Positions 1-8,230 are shown, numbered from the stretch's first letter. The stretch: DNA of 23,850 nucleotides from an uncultured Anaeroplasma sp. (GCA_934216145.1 CAKQBG010000027.1:1-23850); one strand, 5' to 3'. The notes: a model not told the origin generated them from the sequence alone. Translations and numbers: made by a program.

Positions 1-76
1 TGAGGTTCGCTACATTTGGCGGTAAATACCCGTGACTGGACTTTCACCAGTAAGATTAATGCCATGCCCGGCACAC
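1..76 (-). ncRNA. Group IIC intron, 5' end (domain I), cut by window edge
   Basis: Read on the minus strand from base 76, the sequence begins GTGTGCCGGGCATGG. This fits the GUGYG 5' end of group II introns and closely resembles the start of the Oceanobacillus iheyensis group IIC intron as I remember it (GUGUGCC..GGCAUGG, then GGGUGAGAGUCCC). Here the second element is ACTGGTGAAAGTCCAGT, a short stem closed by ACTGG/CCAGT. Class C introns are known to insert just downstream of Rho-independent terminators, and this one starts five bases past the terminator T-run of the phosphate operon. The rest of domain I, and any reverse transcriptase or maturase gene, would lie left of base 1. The short reading frames across this stretch are spurious. 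An intact intron cannot be confirmed from 76 bases. Confidence 0.8.
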
Positions 77-81
77 ATAGT

Positions 82-111
82 AAAAAGAGGGATTTTTATT
101 TTCCCTCTTTT
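82..111 (-). terminator. Rho-independent terminator of the pst-pho operon
   Basis: AAAAGAGGG (83-91) pairs with CCCTCTTTT (103-111) around an 11-base AT loop. On the minus strand the stem ends in a run of T directly after the phoR stop codon. It is also the target next to which the group IIC intron sits. Confidence 0.85.
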
Positions 112-115
112 ATTT

Positions 116-1756
116 TTATTTACATTTAATAGTAAACTTTGTACCACTACCATATTCAGATTCAACCTTAATATCGTAATCATACAATAAGCAAATATGC
201 TTAACAATAGCTAGGCCTAAACCAGTTCCACCCTCATCCTTAGATTTAGCCTTATCAACTCTATAGAACCTTTCAAATATTCTATCGATATTTTCAGGCT
301 TAATTCCAATACCAGTATCCTCTATTTCAATGACATTAGCTTTAATATCAATTTTAATAGAACCATTGTTTTTATTATAGATAATCGCATTATCAATTAA
401 ATTTAATAATAAATGATTTAAATCTGATGAGGAGATCATAATTGTAGAATCATCCATATTAGTAGTAACAGTAATATGCTTATCCTCAATTTGCTTCAAC
501 TTAGAATCTAAGCACATATTTACGACATCCTTAATCATTGTAGGCTCAATGTTTACAGCCTCTTCTTCACTTTCAAGCTTAGAAAGCTCAAGCATTTCAA
601 TGATTATCTTATTCATACGATTAGCCTCTTTAATAGTATGGATAGTCGCATCATCAATTTCCTTTGGATCAGTAATAATTTTTTGATTTATTAATTGCTG
701 ATAACCGATTATAGTAGTAAGTGGACTCTTCAATTCATGAGAGGCATTATCAAAGAATTCCTTTTTCATTAAATTCATTTTATAATCATGAGTATTATCA
801 ACAATAAACATACAAATATTACCTGATTGATAGGTCATAAATAGCTTATAGTATTTATTATTAATAGAAAAATCTAATTCAATATCCTTTTGATTACTAT
901 ATTCCTCTTCAATCTTTATTTGAATTTCTCTATCTCTAATTAGATATAAATAATTCTTATTAATAAAATTTTGATTACTAAATCCAAAAAGCTCTAATGC
1001 TTCATTATTAATAAGTTTTACTTCTTTATCCTTACCAATTAAAATAAAACCCTGTTTAATATGATTAATAACGAATAAAAGCTTATTTCTCTCCTCTTCA
1101 ATTTCAGTCATTTTATCCTCAATCAAATCATGAACCTTATCAAATGATCTAGCAAGCTTTTCTTCATCTGTTGATTCTGAAGAAATATTAATTCCCGTCA
1201 AATCTGAAAATTTCATTATTTGAAGATTTAATGTAGCGAAGGCTCTTTTATTATAATAGAGAATTATTAATATAGATAAGCCAAGTATAACTACTAAAGC
1301 TAAACTACCCAACCATAGTAATTCAAAAACCTCATTATCAACCTTTGCTTCAGGTATAGATACTCTAATATAAGCATTATTGTCTTCACATGCTAAATAT
1401 AGCATATTTAAACCTAAAGTATCAGAATATCTTGTATAAATAGTATTTAAATTTTTCAGTTCTGGTCTGTCTAGATGATTAGTTTCAATGCTTGATTTAG
1501 ATGAATCAGCTAAAACATTACCATTCTTATCAATGATTGTTATTCTTATATTAGATTCTAAAGAAAATAATGTTTCAACAGTTTTATTTGCATTATCTCC
1601 ATCATAAAGTCTTGAAGCAATTTGGAGATATTCATTTAGTTTAATTCTTGCATTATTTTGATTATTAACAACAACAAATATACATGAAATCATTAACATT
1701 AAAAACAATGAAGAAAATACTACTATTGCATTTATTATAATAAGTTTTTTTCTCAT
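116..1756 (-). CDS. phoR: PhoR-type sensor histidine kinase
   Basis: Membrane histidine kinase (546 aa) that senses phosphate status and phosphorylates PhoP. Two hydrophobic helices (about residues 5-30 and 146-168) flank an extracytoplasmic sensor region of about 115 residues. A linker and a PAS-like domain (about 225-325) follow. The HisKA H-box is NASHELKSPL with phospho-acceptor H340. The ATPase domain shows the N-box (NLIDNA, 452-457), the G1 box (DTGIGI, 480-485) and the G2 box (GGTGLGL, 509-515). All catalytic motifs look intact, and the length is usual for PhoR. The ATG overlaps the phoP stop codon as ATGA, so translation is probably coupled. It is the last gene of the operon and is followed at once by a terminator. 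The name rests on the pst/phoU/phoP context as well as on the domain layout. Confidence 0.93.
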   Translation of the reverse strand: MRKKLIIINAIVVFSSLFLMLMISCIFVVVNNQNNARIKLNEYLQIASRLYDGDNANKTVETLFSLESNIRITIIDKNGNVLADSSKSSIETNHLDRPELKNLNTIYTRYSDTLGLNMLYLACEDNNAYIRVSIPEAKVDNEVFELLWLGSLALVVILGLSILIILYYNKRAFATLNLQIMKFSDLTGINISSESTDEEKLARSFDKVHDLIEDKMTEIEEERNKLLFVINHIKQGFILIGKDKEVKLINNEALELFGFSNQNFINKNYLYLIRDREIQIKIEEEYSNQKDIELDFSINNKYYKLFMTYQSGNICMFIVDNTHDYKMNLMKKEFFDNASHELKSPLTTIIGYQQLINQKIITDPKEIDDATIHTIKEANRMNKIIIEMLELSKLESEEEAVNIEPTMIKDVVNMCLDSKLKQIEDKHITVTTNMDDSTIMISSSDLNHLLLNLIDNAIIYNKNNGSIKIDIKANVIEIEDTGIGIKPENIDRIFERFYRVDKAKSKDEGGTGLGLAIVKHICLLYDYDIKVESEYGSGTKFTIKCK

Positions 1757-2412
1757 TCAATCACCTTATAACCCACACCATAAATAGTTGTAATTAAGGT
1801 AGAATCTATATCGTTTATTTTCTTTCTAATTGATTTAATATGCATATCTATTGTTCTACTCTCTAAAGCCTCACCTAAAAGTTCATCTCTTGAGACGACT
1901 TTGCCCTTACGCTCTAATAGCATTTTCAATATTTCAAATTCCTTTGATGTTAATTCTATTACATTACCATTTCTAGTAACCACATGCTCATCTAGATTCA
2001 TAATTAAATCATGAGCCTTTAGAACTCTTGAACTTTTTCTAATATATCTACGATATTTAACATTAACTCTAGACATAAGCTCTAAAACATCAAATGGCTT
2101 TTCAATATAATCATCAGCACCTAAATCTAATCCATCTACCTTATCCATTAACATTCTTTTAGCTGAAATAATAATTATTTCAATATCATCATATATTGCT
2201 TTACTACGAATATTTTTTAATATTTCTTGACCCGTAGTATCAGGAAGCATCATATCTAATAAAATCATTTGAGGAGTTTTTTTCCTTAATGCATTATAAA
2301 AATCTTTACCATTATAAAATGATTCTACAATATATCCTTGCTTAGATAAAGCAACATTGATAATATGAGATATATCCTTATCATCCTCAACTGAATAAAT
2401 TAAATAGTCCAT
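1753..2412 (-). CDS. phoP: PhoP-type response regulator, OmpR family
   Basis: DNA-binding response regulator (219 aa) that activates phosphate-starvation genes when phosphorylated by PhoR. The receiver domain (1 to about 115) has the acidic pair E9/D10-D11 and phospho-acceptor D53 in LLDMMLPD, plus the conserved lysine in EKPF. The C-terminal winged helix (about 125-219) has the usual LTSKEFEIL start and an IDMHIKSIRKKI recognition helix, and it ends YGVGYKVIE. I chose the ATG at 2412 (MDYLIYSVEDD) over an ATG six codons upstream because AAAGGAGG sits at proper distance before it and the receiver fold begins there. The SD overlaps the end of phoU, and the stop overlaps the phoR start by four bases. 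Its likely binding site is the Pho box before pstS. Confidence 0.93.
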   Translation of the reverse strand: MDYLIYSVEDDKDISHIINVALSKQGYIVESFYNGKDFYNALRKKTPQMILLDMMLPDTTGQEILKNIRSKAIYDDIEIIIISAKRMLMDKVDGLDLGADDYIEKPFDVLELMSRVNVKYRRYIRKSSRVLKAHDLIMNLDEHVVTRNGNVIELTSKEFEILKMLLERKGKVVSRDELLGEALESRTIDMHIKSIRKKINDIDSTLITTIYGVGYKVIE

Positions 2413-2423
2413 AAAAGCCTCCT

Positions 2424-3068
2424 TTAGCAAATTTGTTTATCTTTATGGTATCCACTTTCTATGTAAACTACCCATTCTGAAATGTTTACCGCATGATCTG
2501 CTATTCTTTCTATATATTTTACCACAAGAGTTGTATAAATAGCAAACTTCGAAGAAACATCATCTTTCTTTGTAAAAGAAATAATAGTATCTATTAATTC
2601 ATCATATTTCTTATCAACAATATCATCTCTATCAATAACATTTCTTGCAAGCTCTACGTTACCTGTAACAAAGCTTTTAATTGAATCATCAACCATTGAC
2701 ATTGCAGTATCAATCATTGAATTGATTTCAGTGATTTGATGACGTTCAACATTTTCTAGCTTTCTTGCAAAGCTCATAACATCCTCTGCATGATCTCCAA
2801 GCCTCTCTAAATCAGCAACAAGCTTTAATATTCCTGATACTCTTCTTAAATCTCTTGAATATGGTCTTTCTCTTAGCATTATATTAATGCATTCCTCTTC
2901 AATTGCTCTTTCCTTAGCATCAACAATATCATCATTAATATCATCATAATTAATACTTGAATCATAATTCAAATAACAATCAAAGGCTTCATGTAAATTC
3001 TCAAGTACAATATCAGCCATACGTAATATTAATTGATTTAAATAATCTAATTCATTTTGTAAACTCAT
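2424..3068 (-). CDS. phoU: PhoU, phosphate signalling regulator
   Basis: Cytoplasmic all-helical protein (214 aa, close to the usual 215-220) that links the Pst transporter to the PhoR kinase and damps the Pho response when phosphate is plentiful. Two PhoU repeats are visible, each with the metal-binding E/DxxxD pattern: ERLGDHAEDV in the first half and ERIADHAVNI in the second. The reading frame is open for 29 more codons upstream, but those codons overlap the end of pstB and do not look like PhoU. MSLQNELDYLNQLI at 3068 is the normal PhoU beginning, four bases after the pstB stop, with AGGAAGG upstream although rather far away. It lies between pstB and phoP. Confidence 0.93.
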   Translation of the reverse strand: MSLQNELDYLNQLILRMADIVLENLHEAFDCYLNYDSSINYDDINDDIVDAKERAIEEECINIMLRERPYSRDLRRVSGILKLVADLERLGDHAEDVMSFARKLENVERHQITEINSMIDTAMSMVDDSIKSFVTGNVELARNVIDRDDIVDKKYDELIDTIISFTKKDDVSSKFAIYTTLVVKYIERIADHAVNISEWVVYIESGYHKDKQIC

Positions 3069-3072
3069 ATTT

Positions 3073-3828
3073 TTATCCAAACCTTCCTGTAATATAATCC
3101 TCAGTTCTCTTATCCCTTGGATTTTTAAATAATTCAACTGTATCATTATACTCAACTACCTCACCAAGCATAAAAAATGCTGTTTTATCAGAAATACGTG
3201 TTGCTTGTTGCATATTATGAGTAACAATAACAATTGTATAATTGTGCTTTAATTTTTGTATTAGCTCTTCAATTTTCAATGTCGCAATAGGATCAAGTGC
3301 ACTTGTAGGCTCATCCATCAAAATAACCTCAGGCTTCATTGCGATACATCTAGCTATACATAATCTTTGTTGCTGTCCACCAGATAAAGCTAAAGCACTA
3401 TCCTTTAAACGATCCTTTACCTCATCATATAAGGCTGCAGCCTTTAATGATGATTCAACGATTTCATCTAATATAGCTTTCTTTTTTATGCCCTGGCATC
3501 TTGGTCCATAAGCAATATTATCATAAATTGACATTGGAAATGGATTAGGATTTTGAAATACCATTCCTACACTAGTTCTAAGCTTCATAGCATTCATATC
3601 CTGAATTTCATCACCATGATATGTAATACTACCATCAACCTTACAATTAGGAATTAAATCATTCATTCTATTTAAGCATCTTAATAATGTTGATTTACCA
3701 CAACCAGATGGGCCGATAAAGGCTGTTACCTCTTTTTCGTTAATTTTTAAATTAACACCCTTTAAGACATGCTTCTCACCATAATGAAGATTTACATTTT
3801 CTATATTAAATAATAAATTATTTTCCAT
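3073..3828 (-). CDS. pstB: Phosphate ABC transporter ATP-binding protein PstB
   Basis: ATPase subunit (251 aa, normal length) that powers phosphate import through PstC/PstA. All ABC motifs are canonical: Walker [10 protein letters not shown] (39-47), Q-loop in [11 protein letters not shown], signature LSGGQQQRL (from 148), Walker B VILMDEP (168-174), D-loop SALD, and H-loop H204 in IVTHNM. The [18 protein letters not shown] stretch is typical of PstB. The start codon follows pstA with no gap, and its SD lies within the end of pstA (AGGTGAAATAA reading into ATG). It is in the same operon as the other pst genes. Confidence 0.96.
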   Translation of the reverse strand: MENNLLFNIENVNLHYGEKHVLKGVNLKINEKEVTAFIGPSGCGKSTLLRCLNRMNDLIPNCKVDGSITYHGDEIQDMNAMKLRTSVGMVFQNPNPFPMSIYDNIAYGPRCQGIKKKAILDEIVESSLKAAALYDEVKDRLKDSALALSGGQQQRLCIARCIAMKPEVILMDEPTSALDPIATLKIEELIQKLKHNYTIVIVTHNMQQATRISDKTAFFMLGEVVEYNDTVELFKNPRDKRTEDYITGRFG

Positions 3829-5064
3829 TTATTTCACCTCAAAGCGATTTAACTTTTTACCAATTAGTTTAACTAAAATATTTAACACAAGAACAATAAT
3901 TAAAATAACAATCGCAATAGCTGATGCGGTACCATAATTAGGATTTTCTCCACCCATCAAATACCAAATATGAACAGCTAATGTTGTAGATGACCCATTA
4001 GGAGTAATCTTATCTTGAATTGATGTACCTACTGCAAAAATTAATGCAGCACTTTCACCAATAACTCTACCTATCGCAAGTAATGTAGCAGTTAAAATAC
4101 CAGGTAGAGCATTTGGTAATATAATTTTAAAGGTTGTTTGTGTTTGAGAAGCACCTAAGGCAAGAGATGCATCCTTATAATGCTTAGGTATATTATTAAT
4201 AGCTTCCTCTGTATTTTTTATAACAATAGGTAATAACATTACTGCTAGTGTTAAAGATCCTGATAAAATACTTCCTCCATTTGAATGAGCTACAACATTA
4301 AAAAATGGAATAAATATCATCGCGCCAACTAAACCAAAGATAATTGAAGGAATACCAGAAATCATATCAATCATAGTTCTTAAGATATTAGTAATTTTAT
4401 TATCCTTTGCATATACGCCTAAATATATTGCTCCACAAATACCAAGTGGTAGTACAAATAATAAAGTGAATAAAATCATATACAATGTAGTAATTAAAGA
4501 GCCTCTAATTCCTCCACCCTCAGTTATTACATTCATTGACTGCATCTTATAGCCTCTATCAAATTCTAAAGCCATTTTTTTTGCACCATTCTTACTTAAT
4601 GGCATAACATATATATCATTATCGTCTAAATCCTTACCATATAGAATAGCAGTTTCAATAGTTTCACCAACATTTACAGAATAAATACCACCATCAGCTT
4701 TTAATAATGAATTAAAGGGACTTGAAGGATGAACATAACTTATCTTTACTACACTTTTACCTTCAATATCAGTCGAATCAATAAAGGCAACTCCCCATTT
4801 ACTAGAAAAATATTCATTATCCTTAGCTTCATAATTATATACATCACTAACTTCATTCATATAAGATAATGTATATGATTCAATATGATAATCTCCTGTA
4901 ATTAAACTCCAAGATAATGAACCAGTACCATTAATGAAAATATAAACAAATATTCCTACAACAAGTATCAAACCAATACTTGAGGATAAATAGGTTAATA
5001 TATTTAATAAAATATCCTTTAGGGTACGAATATTACTTCTTCTTTTACTTTCACTTAAAGTCAT
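3829..5064 (-). CDS. pstA: Phosphate ABC transporter permease PstA with a large extracytoplasmic insert
   Basis: Inner-membrane permease subunit that pairs with PstC. At 411 aa it is over 100 residues longer than the usual PstA of about 280-300. The first membrane helix (about 24-46) is followed by a soluble stretch of about 130 residues (55-185). The normal permease core begins there, with the cytoplasmic coupling loop DASLALGASQTQTTFKIILP and several further membrane helices. Within the insert, residues about 89-136 (GVAFIDS, VVKISYVHPSSPFNSLL, SVNVGETI) have a PDZ-like pattern. That assignment is my inference. The insert should face outward and might contact PstS or sense the envelope. The ATG overlaps the pstC stop by four bases (ATGA). 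Confidence 0.93.
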   Translation of the reverse strand: MTLSESKRRSNIRTLKDILLNILTYLSSSIGLILVVGIFVYIFINGTGSLSWSLITGDYHIESYTLSYMNEVSDVYNYEAKDNEYFSSKWGVAFIDSTDIEGKSVVKISYVHPSSPFNSLLKADGGIYSVNVGETIETAILYGKDLDDNDIYVMPLSKNGAKKMALEFDRGYKMQSMNVITEGGGIRGSLITTLYMILFTLLFVLPLGICGAIYLGVYAKDNKITNILRTMIDMISGIPSIIFGLVGAMIFIPFFNVVAHSNGGSILSGSLTLAVMLLPIVIKNTEEAINNIPKHYKDASLALGASQTQTTFKIILPNALPGILTATLLAIGRVIGESAALIFAVGTSIQDKITPNGSSTTLAVHIWYLMGGENPNYGTASAIAIVILIIVLVLNILVKLIGKKLNRFEVK

Positions 5065-6008
5065 GATAATCTACCTATCCTTTTCTTAATTTGATTTAGG
5101 ATTAGATTAGTAGCCAAAATAATAATAATTAAAACAACCGCTACTGAAAAACGAATATCATAATCAACACCAGTTGTTTCATGTATACCAGAAAGCATAG
5201 TTGTTGTTAAAGTTCTAGTACTATCAAAAAGATTAAAGTTTGGTCCACTACCTGCAGGAGAACAAACAAGTGAAATAGCAGTAGCCTCACCTAAGACTCT
5301 ACCTACACCAAGAATAATTCCTGCAAAAATACCAGATTTAGCACTAGTTAAAACAACCTTGAAATTAGTTTCAGTCATAGACGCTCCTAAAGCTAATGAA
5401 CCATCTATTACATTCGTTTTTACAGATTTAATAGCTGTTATAGATACCATAGTGATAGTTGGGTAAATCATAATTGTTAAAACAAAAATTATAGATAATG
5501 CTGTTCTACCACCTGGAGTTTGTATTCCAAAAGAATTAGCGATTCCATTAACAATTGGATTAATTACGCCCATTCCAAATACACCATATACAATTGAAGG
5601 AATACTTGCCAGAAGTTCTACACATGTATTAATAACAATGGAAAGTGGCTTTGGTGCTATTCTAACTATAAATAAGGCTGAAGCTACAGAAAGAGGCACT
5701 GCAAATAATAATGATAATAATGTTACATAAACAGTATCAACAATTACAAATCCAACTCCATAAGCAACTGATAGATCAGTATTTTCATTCCAGGAATTTC
5801 CAAAGATAAAATTTATAAAATTTATACTAAACTCTGTCGATCCATCATTATATTTAATAAAAAATGGGGAAATACCCTTAGCAAGTATAAAACCTACAAT
5901 AATTACAATGAAGGAGGCACAAAGGAATCCTATAAGTAAGAAAATACTAGAGACAATTTTATCGCCCCTAGTTTTCCTAAGGATTCTATTATCAATAATA
6001 GTCTCCAT
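5061..6008 (-). CDS. pstC: Phosphate ABC transporter permease PstC
   Basis: Inner-membrane permease subunit (315 aa, normal length) forming the phosphate channel with PstA. It has an N-terminal helix (about 18-45), an extracytoplasmic loop, then the binding-protein-dependent transport fold with the coupling loop DGSLALGASMTETNFKVVLT and the typical segments LLASIPSIVYGVFGMG and GRVLGEATAISLV. The start follows pstS by a short gap, with AAGGTAA as SD before the ATG at 6008. The gene overlaps pstA by four bases. I see nothing odd in it. Confidence 0.95.
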   Translation of the reverse strand: METIIDNRILRKTRGDKIVSSIFLLIGFLCASFIVIIVGFILAKGISPFFIKYNDGSTEFSINFINFIFGNSWNENTDLSVAYGVGFVIVDTVYVTLLSLLFAVPLSVASALFIVRIAPKPLSIVINTCVELLASIPSIVYGVFGMGVINPIVNGIANSFGIQTPGGRTALSIIFVLTIMIYPTITMVSITAIKSVKTNVIDGSLALGASMTETNFKVVLTSAKSGIFAGIILGVGRVLGEATAISLVCSPAGSGPNFNLFDSTRTLTTTMLSGIHETTGVDYDIRFSVAVVLIIIILATNLILNQIKKRIGRLS

Positions 6009-6019
6009 AATATTTTACC

Positions 6020-6997
6020 TTAATTTAATTCATTCCACTTAGTTTTAACACCAGAATAAATATTCTTTAAAGCATCTGATGTAGTCTTTGAATAAGAATT
6101 CTTAGTATTTACTACAGCTACGATAGCATCTGTACACATCTTACCATAAGTACCACTTGTAGCTTTTTCAGTATTTGTTAAATCAAATTCACGGCTAGCA
6201 AAAGCTAAATCAGCTCTATTACTGCCATCCTTTTCACTACCTTGTGTTCTCTTATAAGCATCGCCAGAACCATTTTGAGCAAATGTATATTTAAAATTTC
6301 CACATAATTGAGAGAATGCAGGAACTAATTTAGCAGTAATAGATTTAACAGATGTTGAACCAGCAATGACAATTGTTGTTGAGCTATTATCCTCATTACA
6401 AATTGAATATTGATCCTTAATAGACTCCCAAGTTGGATCTGATGGTGATACACTAACAATACCACTATTATTCTTAACTAATGTCTTACCCTCAACAGTA
6501 CCTAAATAAGCTACTAAAGCTCTAACTATTTTTCCACTTGCTAAATCACTATCATCATCTCTTGTAATATAATTAAAATTACGAGTTAGCTTATATGTAC
6601 CAGCTAATACATTTTCCTCAGTTGGCTCTACATCGTTATAATATAAACCTTTTAATCCTGATTCAGAAAGTGATGATAAAGAAATATATCCAATACCATT
6701 TTCATCATTTTTAATTGAAGTGATCATATCACCATTAGAGTTAACCTCTTGATATCCTGCAACTAATCCAGCATTACTCTTAACAGCATCCTTAAAACTA
6801 ATTCCAGTAAAAAAACCATCTCTTGTACCACTTGATGTATCACGTGTATAACATACAATTTTCTTATCACTTAAAGCACTAGTTGTTTTTGTGTTAATAG
6901 CTGTAGAAGAACCTGTGTTACTTCCACATGAAGCTAATGATAAAGCTCCTAATCCTAATACTCCTAATCCTAAACCTATTTTTTTAATATTTTTCAT
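6020..6997 (-). CDS. pstS: Phosphate-binding lipoprotein PstS, circularly permuted
   Basis: Extracellular lipoprotein (325 aa) that captures phosphate for PstCA-B. A lipoprotein signal peptide ends in LASC with lipidated C24. The order of the binding-protein fold is swapped. The motifs that normally lie in the C-terminal half come first: VCYTRDTSSGTRDGF (48-62), IGYISLSSL (102-110), EPTEENVLAGTYKLTR. The usual N-terminal half comes second: IVIAGSTSV (209-217), FAQNGSGDAY, DLAFASRE (263-270), DAIVAVVN, and YSGVKTKWNELN at the very end. Joining the C-terminus to residue 45 would restore a standard PstS. All phosphate-contact motifs are present, so it is probably functional. I recall similarly ordered PstS proteins in gut Clostridia but cannot verify this. 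It is first in the operon, with AAGGAG as SD and a Pho-box promoter upstream. Confidence 0.93.
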   Translation of the reverse strand: MKNIKKIGLGLGVLGLGALSLASCGSNTGSSTAINTKTTSALSDKKIVCYTRDTSSGTRDGFFTGISFKDAVKSNAGLVAGYQEVNSNGDMITSIKNDENGIGYISLSSLSESGLKGLYYNDVEPTEENVLAGTYKLTRNFNYITRDDDSDLASGKIVRALVAYLGTVEGKTLVKNNSGIVSVSPSDPTWESIKDQYSICNEDNSSTTIVIAGSTSVKSITAKLVPAFSQLCGNFKYTFAQNGSGDAYKRTQGSEKDGSNRADLAFASREFDLTNTEKATSGTYGKMCTDAIVAVVNTKNSYSKTTSDALKNIYSGVKTKWNELN

Positions 6998-7029
6998 TTT
7001 CTTATTTCTCCTTTATTTTTTACAGCTAT

Positions 7030-7094
7030 AGTATATATAAAAAGAAATAATCAAAAAATCAAAAGCTTGTAAAGAATTGTAAAGAACTTGTAAA
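7030..7094 (-). promoter_or_regulatory. pstS promoter with triple Pho box
   Basis: On the minus strand TTTACA occurs three times (plus-strand 7089-7094, 7078-7083 and 7068-7073), spaced 11 and 10 bases start to start. This matches the TT(A/T/C)ACA direct repeats with about 5-base gaps bound by PhoP in Bacillus. A -10 candidate TATACT lies at 7030-7035, and no good -35 is visible, as expected for an activator-dependent promoter. It implies that the operon activates itself through its own PhoPR. Confidence 0.8.
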
Positions 7095-7169
7095 TAAATG
7101 GCTTTTTAAATATTTTGCAATAAAAATAACATTTCCCTTAATTTTATATAATAATGTGATATTTTTTTA

Positions 7170-7198
7170 TTGACAAATTTTGACATATCCTCTAAAAT
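7170..7198 (+). promoter_or_regulatory. Sigma-A-type promoter of the Pr6Pr gene
   Basis: TTGACA (7170-7175) and TAAAAT (7193-7198) are separated by exactly 17 bases. The predicted RNA start near 7205 falls within the AAGGAGGT ribosome site (7203-7210), so the leader would be only about 13 bases. Either the leader is extremely short or another start is used. Confidence 0.55.
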
Positions 7199-7217
7199 AG
7201 GCAAGGAGGTAAAAAGC

Positions 7218-7853
7218 ATGATAAAAAATAAAATCATTTCTCTTACATATAAAACAATACTACTAACAATATCATTTCTAGCAATGTATCATATGTTTTT
7301 AAATATAACTCCTAATACATTAGCTTATTTTACAAATTTATCTAATATTTTAGTATTTATTGTATTTCTAATAATATGGATTAGAACATTTAAGGATGTA
7401 GCCTTAAATAAAAAAATAGATGGAGCAAATCAACACCTTGTAAGAGCAAAGGGAATCGCTACTGTTTCAATTGCGATAACAGGTCTCATCTATTCAACAA
7501 TGCTTGCTAAATATAATCAAATATCAAACTACACAGTTCAAAATCTATCAGTACATTACATAATTCCTATATTAACTGTTTTAGATTATTTTCTATTTGA
7601 TCAAAAAGGATTAATCAAATGGTACCATCCATTAATTTGGGCTTTAATAATAGTTCTATATTTACCATATATCTTTATTAGAGCTTTAATACTAGGAGAA
7701 AATACAGAATTAATTAAATATCCTTATTTCTTTCTTAATATCGATAATATAGGTGTATTAAATGTAGTACTATGGTGTATCGGAATTGCAGCATTATTTA
7801 TTTTTATTTCTTATTTAATATACATCTATGATAGATGGCAAAATAAAAGTTGA
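7218..7853 (+). CDS. Pr6Pr-family membrane protein
   Basis: Integral membrane protein of 211 aa with about six hydrophobic helices. The motifs recall the bacterial Pr6Pr family (related to the FAR-17a/AIG1 group): YFTNLSN near residue 40, HYIIPILTVLDYFLFDQKG in the middle, WALIIVLYLPYIFIRA, and YPYFFLNIDNIG. The function of the bacterial members is not known to me; some eukaryotic relatives are serine-type lipid hydrolases. The reading frame also extends upstream to a TTG at 7170, but that region is the promoter. The ATG at 7218, eight bases after AAGGAGGT, is clearly the start. It is a single-gene unit on the plus strand between two minus-strand units, closed by a strong terminator. Confidence 0.85.
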   Translation: MIKNKIISLTYKTILLTISFLAMYHMFLNITPNTLAYFTNLSNILVFIVFLIIWIRTFKDVALNKKIDGANQHLVRAKGIATVSIAITGLIYSTMLAKYNQISNYTVQNLSVHYIIPILTVLDYFLFDQKGLIKWYHPLIWALIIVLYLPYIFIRALILGENTELIKYPYFFLNIDNIGVLNVVLWCIGIAALFIFISYLIYIYDRWQNKS

Positions 7854-7883
7854 ACCGTTTTATTGGTTCAACTTTTATTTTTT
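7845..7883. terminator. Bidirectional terminator between convergent genes
   Basis: A perfect 12-bp stem: AAAAGTTGAACC (7845-7856) with GGTTCAACTTTT (7865-7876), 8-base loop, then ATTTTTTT on the plus strand. It overlaps the TGA stop of the Pr6Pr gene. Read on the minus strand, T-rich sequence follows as well, so it can also end the 7883-8230 transcript. Confidence 0.9.
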
Positions 7884-8230
7884 TAACGATGTAATTTAAA
7901 ACTTAAATAGCTTTTCAATACTTCAGGATCTGCTTCTTCAGCACTTTTAGCAAGATAAGGTACCTCGCTTAAAGCATAAGTCTTAGAGCCTGGATTTCCA
8001 TCCTTCATAAGGAATGTTTCAACAACAACATCAACAAGCTCAATATTATAATAATAATCACCCTTATCATTAGAATATTTTCTACATATTCTATCACCAT
8101 CTTGATAGTATGTATCGTTGAATGCATATCTTTGCTTTCCATCCTTATTTACATAAAGATATCCTTTTGTTACCGCAAGAGTATTATCGTTTATTTGAAC
8201 TTTTACAATTGGGTTTTTAATTTCTTCCAT
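7883..8230 (-). CDS. Hypothetical protein, 115 aa
   Basis: I do not recognise this protein. It is small, soluble and mixed in charge, without signal peptide or membrane helix. The sequence alternates polar and hydrophobic residues (VKVQINDNTLAV, YLYVNKDGKQRYAF), which suggests a mainly beta fold, with a short helical tail. The start ATG is well supported by AAGGAG a few bases upstream (GTAAGGAGAAGTATAAAAATG), and a TGATATACT extended -10 box lies at 8268-8276. It is a monocistronic gene converging on the Pr6Pr gene and sharing its terminator. The good ribosome site and promoter make it a real gene. Confidence 0.75.
   Translation of the reverse strand: MEEIKNPIVKVQINDNTLAVTKGYLYVNKDGKQRYAFNDTYYQDGDRICRKYSNDKGDYYYNIELVDVVVETFLMKDGNPGSKTYALSEVPYLAKSAEEADPEVLKSYLSFKLHR

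Noticed and set aside
1..207. Short open frames on both strands across the first 200 bases
   Set aside because: They lie in the group II intron domain I and the phoR terminator; they have no ribosome site and the peptide is a known kind of spurious translation of intron RNA.
116..2430. Mycoplasma-type code with TGA as tryptophan
   Set aside because: TGA ends phoP at the ATGA overlap and ends the Pr6Pr gene and the 458-aa paralogue at proper places, while TGG is used for tryptophan.
3242..3511. Plus-strand frame of 89 codons opposite pstB
   Set aside because: It is the complement of the conserved ABC ATPase motifs of pstB, with no promoter or ribosome site.
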